NCBI RefSeq assembly: GCF_040712315.1
Contig: NC_134015.1
Span: forward strand, 56,993,964-57,057,963
Direction of reading: 5' to 3'
Length of the DNA stretch: 64,000 bases
Origin: Castanea sativa
Taxonomy: Eukaryota > Streptophyta > Magnoliopsida > Fagales > Fagaceae
A model generated the notes under the pieces. The model ran no database searches. It was given only the letters and a program-made list of their open reading frames with translations, and had not been told where the DNA came from. Positions 11,892-21,608 of this stretch are shown here, in pieces (positions within the stretch are counted from its first letter, which is position 1; each line of letters begins with the position of its first letter). A program made the position numbers and the translations under genes.

Positions 11892-12350
11892 CTTAGCTTG
11901 CGACAGAAGAGATTTGTCCAAGGAAAGTTCATGCAAGATCCAACGATTGTTGTCTTTAGATTCATCATTCTTATAATGAAAAGTCTTTTTGAATCCAATT
12001 CTTGTCCTCGTCACCGTTTCCAAAACATCCTTAGCGTATTTTCCCGAAGCATCGCCCTTCCAACAACCATTGCCAATGGTTCGCTTGATACGAGAGTCGG
12101 TAGAGGAGACCCTCTTCAACCTTGTGAAGAACAATAGCTCAAGCTCTTCCTGGCTTTCCTCCAGATTTGGCCCTCCAAATGCTTCCCAGATTTTCCAAGG
12201 TTCAGTGTTGGGTGCGTAGAGATCATGTTCTGGAATACGACCTTCCTCATGGGTTTGTGTTCCTATCACCTTTGGGTAAAGGTAGTAAAGCACCAACTCT
12301 TCGTCCGTGGGACAAAACCTATAACCCTCAGGGATCATCGTGGCCGCCAT
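11892..12350 (-). CDS. NAC transcription factor, N-terminal exon only (copy 1)
   Basis: From ATG at 12350 (MAATMIPEGYRFCPTDEELV) the exon encodes about 153 residues covering NAC subdomains A to D: the PTDEELV start, the LYAPNTEPWKIW stretch, the GNGCWKGDASGK DNA-binding region and KNRWILHE-like NNRWILHELSLD. It ends at an AAG|GTAAAA donor. An in-frame upstream ATG (12401) would add 17 residues, but NAC copy 2 aligns from the 12350 start. NAC proteins bind DNA through this domain and normally have subdomain E (W-V-L-C-R/K) and a variable activation region in the next exon. Neither was found downstream. The exon has no stops, so it is either a young truncated gene or part of one with a distant exon. 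TSD-flanked hAT DNA separates it from copy 2. Confidence 0.75.
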
Positions 12351-12468
12351 TGTTATTTCTCTTGAATATGATCGCAAAAGTTCTAGCAAAAACTCTAACA
12401 TCAAAGTTGTATTTTGACTTGTCTGACTTGATGCATGTGTGCTTGGGATTATCTCTTCCTTTTTAGGG

Positions 12469-13046
12469 CAGGGACGGAGCCAGGACTTGGAGTTAGGGGG
12501 CGACTTTGCTGCTAGCTGTGTGCGGTGGCTCCAACCCTTAAGTCTATTTTTTTACTACTAAGGATTTTTGTTAAAAAATTTTTAAATGGCCAAGTAGTTT
12601 GTTCTGGGTAAAATATATTGATTGGACTTAATTTTTTTAGTTTTATTATATTGGTAATTTTTATTGTTAAGCTAATTTTTTTGAGTTTTTATATTTTGTT
12701 TTAGATTTAATCTATTAATTTTTTATGTCCTTTAAAAGGTGAAAAATGCTAAAACTACAAAATTTTTACAAATTGCTAATGTGATAAGTGGTTATTGATA
12801 TATAAAAAGTTATACAAGTGTACGAACTAATAAGAATTTGTTACCTTAATAGTTTGTATAAACATTGTAAAAACGTTTTTGGCTATAAGATTACTCTCAA
12901 AAGAATTAATGGCATTATTAGGGGGGCAAAGTGTAATTTTATTGAACAAAATTGTTAAACTTAGTACCTATTAATATAATAATATTTTTATAAAAAAAAT
13001 TAGGGGGGCCATTGCCCCCCCTAGTCCAATAACAGCTCCGCCCATG
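12469..13046. mobile_element. Non-autonomous hAT-type element with 8-bp TSD
   Basis: 578 bp. The left end is CAGGGACGGAGCC and the right end, reversed, is CATGGGCGGAGCT. It is flanked by the 8-bp duplication TTTTAGGG at 12461-12468 and 13047-13054, as typical of hAT transposons. It has no transposase. A GGGGGGCCATTGCCCCCC palindrome lies near the right end. It sits exactly at the junction between the two NAC units. Confidence 0.85.
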
Positions 13047-13054
13047 TTTTAGGG

Positions 13055-13651
13055 TGTTTTCGCAGTCGACAAACTACCATGTCTCCTATCTACAACATAA
13101 GAATGTAACAATGTCAAGAACGTAACCCTAGATAATAGCCACAACCAAGAAAATAATATTGGAAAAAAGAAAAATAAGATTATGTCAAGTAGGAAAGAAA
13201 ACGGTATGTCAAGAAGGTAAGGAAAAATACATATAAATCCTAATCAGGAGGATAACAAATTAAATTCTAAAATTTCATAAAAGAAAAAATTTAGATTGCA
13301 AAGATTATAAATTAAAATATTTCAAATAATAATAAATTAGACCATCAGATTCATACGCAAACTTCATATTTTAATGTTACTTTTGATATTATAATGTTTA
13401 ATTCCTGAAACAATAGGATCTAAATAGTTTAAAAAAAAAACTGAGGCTATATTAGTTGGGTTACTACTATTGCCTTTTGTTTTCGAAAATTTGCTTTAAG
13501 GATAAAAAGAAAAGCGATTTTTATTGAAGTTTCAAAGTTAAAAACATGTTTGAACTGATTTGAGCATTTCATGAGCCTATTAACTAAGAGATTAACCTAA
13601 CTTTTTCTTTCTTTCTTTCTATTCAGTATTAGTAACACTAAGAAGAGACCT
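13055..13651. other. Downstream flank of NAC copy 2
   Basis: Aligns with 10801-11400 (the flank of NAC copy 1). No second NAC exon with subdomain E was found. AT-rich and non-coding. Confidence 0.5.
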
Positions 13652-13985
13652 CACTTTAAATTGTCACTTTAGTTTATTTCCTAAAATTAATAACACTATT
13701 GAAAAATCTCACTTTAAATTGTCGTCCTAGAATTAATTATAAATTTTCAAATTTTCAAGTTCTCCTATTATAAGTTTTCAAGTTTTTAATCTCTTCAATA
13801 TTAATTACACTATGAAAAAAGCTCACTTTAAATTGTCGTCTTAGAATTATAAATTTTCAAGTTTTCAAGTTCTCATATCATAAGTTTTCAAGTTTTCAAT
13901 CTCTTTCAATATTAATAACACTATGAAAAAAACCCCACTTTAAATTGTCATCTTAAAATTATAAATTTTCAAGTTTTCAAATTCT
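13652..13985 (+). repeat. Minisatellite, unit about 113 bp
   Basis: The phrase CACTTTAAATTGTC recurs at 13652, 13710, 13824 and 13936. The last intervals are 114 and 112 bases, and the shared interior is rich in TTTTCAAGTTTTCAAGTTCTC. It lies directly downstream of the NAC copy 2 exon, in its presumed intron. It is absent from the copy 1 flank. Confidence 0.8.
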
Positions 13986-14015
13986 CTAAAAAGAAAGAAA
14001 GGAGAGAATGTTTAC

Positions 14016-14486
14016 CTTAGCATGTCGTAGAAAAGACTCGTCCAAGGAAAGCTCATGCAAAATCCAACGATTGCTTTCTTTAGAATCATCATTCTTATAA
14101 TGAAAAGTCTTTTTGAATCCTATTCTTTTCATCGTTTTACTCTTTGTTTCCAAAACATTCTTAGCGGACTTTCCCGAAGCATCGCCTTTCCAACAGCCTC
14201 CGCCTATGGTTTGCTTGATGCGAGAGCCGTTGGAGGAGACCCTCTTCAACCTTGTGAAGAACAAGAGCTCGAGCTCTTCCTGGTTTTCTTCAAGATTTTG
14301 CCCTCCAAACTGTTTCCAAATTTTCGAAGGTTCAGTGTTGGGTGCGTAAAGACCCTGTTCTGGAATATCGTGTTTTGGAACAAGATCATGGGTTTGTGTT
14401 CCTGTTACTTTTGGGTAAAGGTAAGACCTCACCAACTCTTCGTCTGTGGGACGAAATCTAAAACCCACAGGGAACATTGCAGCCAT
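14016..14486 (-). CDS. NAC transcription factor, N-terminal exon only (copy 2)
   Basis: From ATG at 14486 (MAAMFPVGFRFRPTDEELVR) about 157 residues cover NAC subdomains A to D, ending at AAG|GTAAAC. Recognisable parts are GFRFRPTDEELV, LYAPNTEPSKIW, GGGCWKGDASGK and SNRWILHELSLDESF. It keeps the canonical GFRFRPTDEELV where copy 1 has GYRFCPTDEELV, so it is the more conserved of the pair. It has a short insertion (DLVPKHDIPEQG) relative to copy 1. As in copy 1, no exon with subdomain E or an activation domain is visible. The minisatellite at 13652 follows the donor directly and may have displaced the next exon. Confidence 0.78.
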
Positions 14487-15131
14487 TGTTGTTAGCTTTC
14501 TTGGTTTCTGATGCAAAACTCTGCTCTAGTGTGTAGAACTGTTGGTATAGAAAGTGTGCGTATAGTACGTATATATATATTCTCAAGGTCGGTTACCAAA
14601 AGAAAATCGGTAAAGTCTTTTTTTCTTTTTTTTAAAGAAAGAAAATCAATAAAGTCGGTTAAGGCAATAACAGTTTGATTTGCTAAAGTGTTTTATCTCT
14701 AACATTATTTTTAATTATAAGATAGAACTCCTACCTTAGCAAGGAGTAACACACATACAGTCGGCCCTTTGTGTCCCAAACAATTTATAAAAGGTGTGAT
14801 TTAACAATTTAGAAGGTTTCTAACAATTTAGAAAGATAATTAATTTTTTAAAATAAAAAAATATAGGTGAATTTTGCACTTTCTTACACCTTTTAGAAGT
14901 CTTCCAAAATATTGAACTAACAGAAATTCCATCCAATTTAAACCTTAAACTGCTTCATGACTAAAAAAAAAAAAATTATCAAGTGTGTCTAATAACTATT
15001 TTTATTTTTAAAAATTCAAAATAAATGTTAATAAGAACTCAATTAACACTTTTACATCTCATAAAACAAGAAGAACGATTTTTAGACCAAAATATATATA
15101 ATATAGAAAGTTAAGTAAATAATATTCAAAT
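14487..15131. other. NAC copy 2 upstream region
   Basis: Presumed promoter side of the minus-strand NAC exon, with an AT-repeat TATA-like run (ATATATATAT) at about 14570. The rest is AT-rich with no gene or defined repeat that I can see. Confidence 0.35.
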
Positions 15132-15136
15132 ATTAA

Positions 15137-15979
15137 TGTAGGGACATTGGGCCCAGTAATTTATGAAGGGTGGCCCAAGAATATCTTTTGGGCTAAAAGT
15201 CCAATCCGAGGACATCAAGTGATCTAAGGGTGTGCGAAAGTACCTCATAAAGAAAATACTAGGTAAAAAAACGATAGTGTCTGAATAAATATGTCCGAGG
15301 AAGACTGTGTCCTCGGATAATGAAGCCGAGGTAATAGAAGGGAAGGTTTAATATCCCAAGGTTATGTTATAGAAATTCATATGGTTTTGGGAAGACACGG
15401 TATACGTGGAGGATAATAGAAAGGGCGGTGGAATATCTAAGATAAAGCTGCTACCACCGCCCCTGCATTAAAGACTCTGCACCTAATATGCTGACTGTAT
15501 TAATGGAGAAATGGGACCTGAGTATGAGGTTTGGAACTTGGCCCCTGTCTCCAGAAGACTTTAGGAAAAATGGATGGAACAAGTATCTAAGCCAGCATTA
15601 TAACCATGAGGTGGAAGATGAGAAGGGGTGAACGAGGAAGTATAAATAAGAAAAGGGACCTTCGGAAGAGGGGGAGGCTTTCTTGGGAGAGAAAAGAAAG
15701 AATAGTATATGATAAATCTGACTGTCCACAATTATAATTGATCTTGAGAAGCAATATTATAAACTATCATCGGATTGTGTCCGAGGAGGAATTTTCATTC
15801 ATATTCTTATAAATAACTCCCTATTTGTGCCATTGGGCCCAAAGCCCATTTTTCTTTGTTGTTTAAACCACCTTTAGAATCTAGATTTCAAGCCCACTCT
15901 CTACAAATTTATTGTAAAAAGGCCTTTCAATCCCTTTCCCTTCCGATTGTGAGCCAGGAGCTCGAATTGTGTCCTTACA
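15137..15979 (+). mobile_element. Solo LTR with 5-bp TSD
   Basis: 843 bp starting TGTAGGGACATTGGGCCC and ending GAATTGTGTCCTTACA, flanked by ATTAA at 15132-15136 and 15980-15984. No internal retrotransposon region is present, so this is an LTR-LTR recombination product. It contains several CCGAGGA/TCCTCGG words. It belongs to the same broad family as the minus-strand solo LTR at 54746 and, by its end, the LTRs at 17081 and 36071. Confidence 0.88.
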
Positions 15980-16020
15980 ATTAATAATACAGTAAAATTT
16001 ATTGTCTTAAGTCCATAATA

Positions 16021-16233
16021 TTTGGGAAAGGTTTTGCTACATACTTATATGTAGCAATTGCTGAATACATGATTAATTATGTGGTAGCAAAAAGAAAGTG
16101 GCAAGTCTAAGTGTACACTTGATCATGTACATTGCACATGACCTTTGGACACGTGTTGCTTTCTCTTTGCAACCACCTAATCTATTATGCAGCAATTGCC
16201 ACATACAAGTATGTAGCAAAACCTTTCCCAAAA
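16021..16233. mobile_element. Foldback MITE with long inverted repeats
   Basis: The left arm TTTGGGAAAGGTTTTGCTAC and the reversed right arm match for about 60 bases (both continue with ATACTTrTATGTrGCAATTGCTG). The element could form an almost complete hairpin. No clean target duplication was identified. Confidence 0.7.
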
Positions 16234-16826
16234 TGTATTGATGAGTGTGAACAAACAGGAGCCACTACTAGCATACATGTCTCCTGGTGTTTTCTTATCA
16301 ATTTTATGTTTTCAAATAATTGATGGTGTTGGTTTGCATTTATATAACATCAATTATTTATTTGGGTAGTGATTATCACTTACTTGCTAATATCACAGAC
16401 TCACTATACACATGACCACGTAGATTGAAATTGTATTTTTTAAAAACTCGATTTCAATTAAAATGGAGAAATTGCGTTTTCAGTACATTATTTTGGTAGA
16501 GTTTGGATAGCGTTTAGTAGCAAGCGTTGCGTGTCTGCGTTTCCTTGGGTGGGTCCCGTGCACTGTTCACGGGACCCACAAACCTCTTTTTCCAGTAAAT
16601 AATATAACTTTTAAACTGGGTCCCATGACACTATTCACACATTTAAAAATTATTTTGTTACAGTGTTTTCAGTTTTCAGCAATAAGCGGTATTCATACAG
16701 ACCCTTTACCATTTCACAATTTTAACTAAAATGAAAACAGGATTTCAAAGGAAATATGCAATAGTAATTGTGTAACTTTATTTTCCCTATTTATTTTTTA
16801 TTTCAGCTACTGTGGTGGGGGGTAGA
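16234..16826. repeat. Intergenic with a hairpin MITE at about 16498-16706
   Basis: 16498-16706 carries GTTTGGATAGCGTTTAGTAGC at one end and a related reversed end (GGGTCTGTATGAATACCGC). Inside is a strong palindrome around GTCCCGTGCACTGTTCACGG GAC. The same family is found at 21816-22366 and 40836-41080. The rest is AT-rich, with nothing recognised. Confidence 0.55.
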
Positions 16827-16862
16827 CAATTTAAGAGGAGAAAATCGATTAAACAAAGAAGT

Positions 16863-17065
16863 AATCCCATATAATATATGATTAGAGCTGGATGAATTTG
16901 CAATGTCCCGAGAGGGTAATGTGGAAGCTATAGATTAAAGAGGTTTGACATTGCAACTGCATATCAATTTTTTTTTTGGGATGGTTAACATTTTAATTTT
17001 GGTTTTTTGTTTTCTTTAATTGTTGATTTTGGACTCTTTGTCTTGGAAGTAAACACTCACTAATC
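16863..17065 (+). repeat. QUL 3' tail fragment (copy 3)
   Basis: CGAGAGGGTAATGTGGAAGC and the TATAGATTAAAGAGGTTTG phrase match the QUL 3' flank at 6185-6230, and TTGGACTCTTTGTCTTGGAA resembles 6365-6380. It is the first recognisable component of duplication copy 1. Confidence 0.6.
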
Positions 17066-17080
17066 ATCACAAATTGTAAT

Positions 17081-17882
17081 TGTAAAGTCACAATTTGCAC
17101 CCGAACTCAACAGTATGAAGGAAACAGACCCAAAAAGCCCAATACAATGAAATTTATAGAGAGTGAGCTTAAAACCTAGGTTCTATGGATGTTGGATAAC
17201 AAAAATGATGGGCTAGATCCTCAATTTACATGCAACGAACTGTTTATGTAACATAAATTTTCCTCGAACATATGCTGAGGATGGTTTGTATTGCTTTTTC
17301 TTCTTCTAAAGATAGATTACAATTGAGGGTGGTGTGTACAGTGTTTCTCTCTTTCTTCTCTGACCCCCTTCCTTGAATGCCTTTCATTTCCTTTTATATC
17401 ATCCTCCTTCTTCCCTCCATCTTCCACGTATAGATCAGATCATCGAACTAGATCCTTGTCCCATCCACCGCTCTCTTGAAGTCTTTAAACAATAGCTGTA
17501 AGGCTGATCCCCACTGTTCAGATGTCATTTTCTCATTAATGCGGCCAGAGTGGTTAGTGCAGAGTCTTTAATGCGGTGATAGCAGCTTTCTCTAAGATAT
17601 TTCTCATTCGTTCTTTCTCTCTGTGCTCTTGTGGAACATATTGTCACCCACAAGACCTTCTAGAATATCATTTCTATCACCATGGTGTATCCTCTGATCT
17701 TCATGTTACTTAGCCGAGGAGTTGCCCCTCCTTGGACTATTTCTATCAGCCTCTTTGGCAACAGTTTGATTGTGGGCTTTTAAGTTCGGTATTGTTACTA
17801 CCACTAAACCTTCCTCAAACAAGTTAATACCCTTGGATCAGACCCAAGGCCCAAAAACGTGCCTGGACCTTTTGTCCTCACA
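17081..17882 (-). mobile_element. LTR, probably the 3' LTR of a minus-strand element
   Basis: On the plus strand it starts TGTAAAGTCACAATTTGC and ends TTTTGTCCTCACA. Read on the minus strand it ends AATTGTGACTTTACA, close to the ends of the solo LTRs at 15137 and 54746. The bases to the right (ATAGCCCCTCAAAACTTC, purine-rich on the minus strand) look like a polypurine tract, which sets the orientation. No TSD and no second LTR were seen. Confidence 0.65.
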
Positions 17883-18161
17883 ATAGCCCCTCAAAACTTC
17901 ATTTTTTTTCTTCCATCTGAGGAGAAAATTGAGGTTTTGACCCCACATGCCAACCTTCGCACATTTCTTAAACTGCTACACGTGAGAACGTCATTTCCTT
18001 CTTTAAAAACCGTTTCTGACGCCTTGAAGTCCACAATGCCCCTATTAATTGCTCTAAGTGACGCATTGTCACCCACGTCCAATGGTGAGATGTAAATCTA
18101 ACGGTCTGGATTCTTCCTTTGAATTTTGAGCGGGATAACTACCATTCGGTTTCGCCTCTCA

Positions 18162-18168
18162 TATAAAA
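18162..18168 (+). promoter_or_regulatory. Candidate TATA box for the antisense ORF
   Basis: TATAAAA in CTCATATAAAACGCCTGGG, 215 bases before the ATG at 18383. A pyrimidine-rich leader follows, with a possible leader intron (donor CTC|GTAAGT near 18280). The same arrangement is kept in copy 2 at 37150. Confidence 0.4.
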
Positions 18169-18382
18169 CGCCTGGGAAGTTACAATTTTTCCATTTACTC
18201 CGGAAATCGACCAGCTCTAAAGAGTTCCTCATCTTTTCTACTCCTAAGAAGTTCTTGAAGAGTCATCTACTCCTTCCCTCGTAAGTTTTCATGCTTTTAA
18301 GTTCTTTTTCTCCTTGGCTATAGTCCTCGGCCATTAATTGTACCTCATTTTCTTTCTAAACCTTCACCTTTACTCCAACCAA

Positions 18383-18898
18383 ATGGGTAGATTCAAATGT
18401 TTAGTAGATATTAACGCCGATATGGAGGGTTTCCGAACCAAATACCACATTCCTCAGAAAGTGGGTTTGAGGTACTGCCCTCCAGAAGCCATAGCTGAAG
18501 ATAGGGAAGAAGGAGAAGTTATCATTCCCATAATCCCATTTTTAGAGGGTGGAGTGACACTTCCCATGAAGAACGTAGCCAGTGAATATTTGTGTAATCA
18601 TAGATTATGCCCAGACCAATGTACACCTAACATGTTTAGAATCTTAGGTTGTATCAACGCTCTTAATGAGCAAATGAGTTTGAATCTCACATGGCACAAT
18701 GTTGTCTATATGTATGAGTGTCATAAACTTAAAGACATAGGGTATTACCTCAAGTCTCGGTCTAATATCATTAGACTCATATCGTGTCTTCCCAAATCTA
18801 ACAAAGGCATGAAGGACGACTACTTAATCGCTTCCGGGAAGTGGTACGATGGTCCTTATTGTCTAGTCAAAGAAGGAAAACCAGGTGTGATTCCATAG
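18383..18898 (+). CDS. Retrotransposon-borne antisense ORF, 'putative gypsy-type transposon' domain-like, 171 residues (copy 1)
   Basis: ATG at 18383 follows CCAACCAA. The protein begins MGRFKCLVDINADMEGF. The best-conserved part is EYLCNHRLCPDQCTPNMFRI followed by a tryptophan and the DIGYYLKSRSNIIRLIS stretch. This pattern of an HxLxPxQxxPN segment, then a YxLK/GYY segment, resembles the plant 'putative gypsy type transposon' domain (Pfam Transposase_28), whose function is unknown. The reading frame runs opposite to the LTR at 17081, so it would be an antisense gene of the kind some Ty3/gypsy elements carry between pol and the 3' LTR. It ends early with TAG after KEGKPGVIP; related plant proteins are much longer, so it is probably truncated. 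The frame is uninterrupted in both duplication copies. Confidence 0.6.
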   Translation: MGRFKCLVDINADMEGFRTKYHIPQKVGLRYCPPEAIAEDREEGEVIIPIIPFLEGGVTLPMKNVASEYLCNHRLCPDQCTPNMFRILGCINALNEQMSLNLTWHNVVYMYECHKLKDIGYYLKSRSNIIRLISCLPKSNKGMKDDYLIASGKWYDGPYCLVKEGKPGVIP

Positions 18899-19016
18899 GA
18901 TTTAGGTCCCTTGGCTTGGAGTTTAGTTCTTCTAATCTTATCATTTAGATTCACATTGCATTTTACTTTTTCCTTGTTTCACATCTGTAATAAAGAAAAA
19001 GACATATTTTGCTAGG

Positions 19017-19394
19017 TTAGACAAATGTAAAAGTTCTAATGTAGACACTGAAGTTTCTAAATCTATGTCTAAACCTACTATTAGATAGCAAAAGAAATCT
19101 GTTTTTGTGTCTACCTGTCACCTTTGTGGTGTTGTTGGTCATATTAGACCAAATTGTTCTTTGTTGAGGCAAAAACCAAAATCTGAGACCAGATTTGCTG
19201 TTAGGAATACTGCTGTTTCTAAATTTGTTACTATTTGTCACTTTTGGGGTGTCTTTAGTCACATTCATCCTAATTGTCATAAATTGAAATTTAAACATTC
19301 TGTATTTCAATCTAGGATATGTGATGAGATTTCTCTTGCCATAAGTCTATACAAATTGTTTCATATTCTTTTGAAAAAGTCCACAATTAATTGA
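19017..19394 (+). pseudogene. Gag fragment with CCHC zinc knuckle (copy 1)
   Basis: Plus-strand fragment with one intact knuckle, CHLCGVVGHIRPNC (C-x2-C-x4-H-x4-C). A second one is spoiled (CHFWGVFSHIHPNC: the second Cys is Trp). Tandem knuckles of this IRPNC type are usual in plant Copia-like gag-pol. A TAG at about 19084 breaks the frame upstream. No protease, integrase or RT follows. Confidence 0.65.
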
Positions 19395-20137
19395 AAGAAC
19401 TAAATCAAGGACAAGTAAACAACACTTACCTTAAAGAATCCTTTCTCACCTATAGAACATGAATCTTCGACTTTGTAGGTGAAAATCCATGTGAAGCAGA
19501 GTGTATATAAGGGATTACACCAATCTTCTGAGAATGACTGAAATCCTACCCTACAAATTCCTTTCACAAGCCATCATTTCTTATAGCTAACTAAAACTTA
19601 AAAGGAAATAGTGGATTCAATAGGAGAGATTCCTGTATCAATTATTGGACTATAAAGATTTCTGAATTGACATCATTTAACCATGTTCTCAGCATTTCTC
19701 ATGTTTAAAATCATATTTCCCCATTCATTCAGGACGATTCAGTGACATATGCTTGGTTTCAATTCGCATGCAACATATCGGCATCTAGATTTTCGTAAAA
19801 TAAATAATTATAAATGTTTGGGCCTTAAATACTGCAGGCTTTGTCTTTCAAAAACGGCTTTTCTCACTCATGAAAATAAATATCTTTCTGAAAAAGATCT
19901 TGAATAATTGAATACCAAAACTTACGTGTCAATCTATGAATCTCATAATTTCATTTGTTTGAATTGTTTGAAGGTCAATAAAAATAAAATAAAATAAAAG
20001 TTAACTTCAACGTCGTCTATTATTCACATTATACCTTTCAAAAACATTAGAGATAGAGGTTTTTTTTTGTTGATTAAAAAATGAGAGGGGTTCAGGTGAT
20101 AACTCAACAATCCCCACATCCCCCATTCCATGCTATT

Positions 20138-20230
<93 letters not shown>

Positions 20231-20811
20231 AATTTGGTCGTATGCAAAGGAGGAGAGTGATCAATACATTAGGATGGACGAGTTGATTTCAGGTCGAGAG
20301 AATGAAAAAATATAGAGAAAGACTTAAACTAACATTATTGAAAAGAATAAAAAATGACATCAATTAAAAAGATAATGGATAATATGACTTCAAATAAGGA
20401 AAATAAGAAGAAGAACAACAACATGTAGCCCCTATTAATCTATTTTAATCTATAACCAGCCCTGTAAATTTGGAGTTAACGTTTGATGGTTGTTGTCTCA
20501 GCATATGGCTTAAATGTAAAGTTATTAAGTTGAGTTTTGGTAGAGTTCGAATTAGCTAGAATCATGTTTTTAACCCTAGATATCTCTTGTAGTGTGCCAC
20601 TATTAGAATAGGGAGATATCTCTTTGAAGGTTCTGTTGCGACGAACTAGAACTAGAGTAAAAAAAAAATTATAGTCTTTGTTATTTACAAGAGGTCTATG
20701 GGTGTATTTGAGGATTTGAATTTTGTGGGAATGCCTTCTTTGTATCTTCATATTTGTTATTGATATTTTCTCTTCATCATCTCCAGGGAAGGTAGGCCTA
20801 AGGCATACTTA
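19395..20811. other. Non-coding interior of duplication copy 1
   Basis: AT-rich. 20141-20226 is a compound microsatellite and 19980-20000 an (AAAAT)n run. The 91-residue minus-strand frame at 20476-20751 is not kept open in copy 2, so I do not treat it as a gene. Confidence 0.45.
20141..20226 (+). repeat. Compound microsatellite (AT)20(AG)23
   Basis: About 40 bases of AT followed by about 46 bases of AG. At the matching place copy 2 has only a short AT stretch and a longer (GA)35 run at 39168-39237. Confidence 0.95.
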
Positions 20812-21608
20812 GGCTTCATTTGGTTGGAGGTGAAGTAGGGAGGATGAAAAAAAAAAAAAAAAAAAAAAGAGAGAGAGAGAAATAGGTTAAATGGGTGTTT
20901 GGTTGGGATGGAGAGTGGAGGGAAATTTTGGTGAGGCATAGGTGTTTTTTCTCCTGGCCTATCAAAATCCTATCTCTCTAATTTGAAGAGAAAACTTAGA
21001 GGACTTTATTTTAACCTAATCAATTACATTTTTGTCCATTTTTTTGTAACGTTGGACATGGAAATCTCAGGTAACCGTTGATATTTGACTTTGCTTCAAC
21101 CTACTTAATAACATTTTCTTGTTTTTTGGTTCACATTGTTCATCACTTTTTTCTTTTTATTTTTTTTTAATTATTTCTTTTTCGTCTTCTTGTTTTGGCC
21201 CCCACCTTTTGTCTTTTTCATCTTTTTATTTTTTTGTTTCTTCTATCTTTTGTTTTTATCAATTTCTTTAATAGTTTCCTTCTTGTTCTTTTTTTTTTCC
21301 CACCAGTTTTGGATCTGGCTTCTGCCTATTAAAATAATAATTAAAAAAAAAAGTGAAATGTCCATATATAATTTTTTAAAATAAATAAGTGTATAAAAAA
21401 TTGTGTTATCTTTTTTTTTTTATTTAATAGGGACATAATTATAAATTTATATCAACTTCATTTTCCATAGTTTTTCATCTCTCTACTTTTATATCCTTCC
21501 AACCAAACACGTATAAGAGAAAATTAAATTTTTTCTATCCTCTCATTTTTCTATCATTTCTCCATTTTCTATCCTCTCAGTTTTCTGTCGCTCCAACTAA
21601 ACGGATCC
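20812..21608. mobile_element. Tourist-like (PIF/Harbinger type) element, about 0.8 kb (copy 1)
   Basis: Left end GGCTTCATTTGGTTGGAGG; the right end, reversed, is GGATCCGTTTAGTTGGAG. It is flanked by TTA at 20809-20811 and 21609-21611. It contains long poly-A/poly-T tracts and no transposase; the open frames inside are poly-Phe low complexity. The same element occupies 39819-40613 in copy 2, so it inserted before the duplication. Confidence 0.7.

Noticed and set aside
11898..12466. Plus-strand frames across the NAC exons (also 14055-14495)
   Set aside because: They are shadows of the minus-strand NAC coding sequence; only the minus strand gives NAC motifs and a proper donor.
20476..20751. 91-residue minus-strand frame
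   Set aside because: The homologous stretch in copy 2 (about 39495-39770) is not open, and the sequence resembles no protein that I know.
21136..21384. Open frames of 80-110 residues made mostly of Phe, Leu, Ser (also 7916-8169, 8274-8624, 34222-34613, 40031-40340)
   Set aside because: They are translations of poly-T/poly-pyrimidine tracts inside transposons or spacers, lack any domain and are not conserved between duplication copies.
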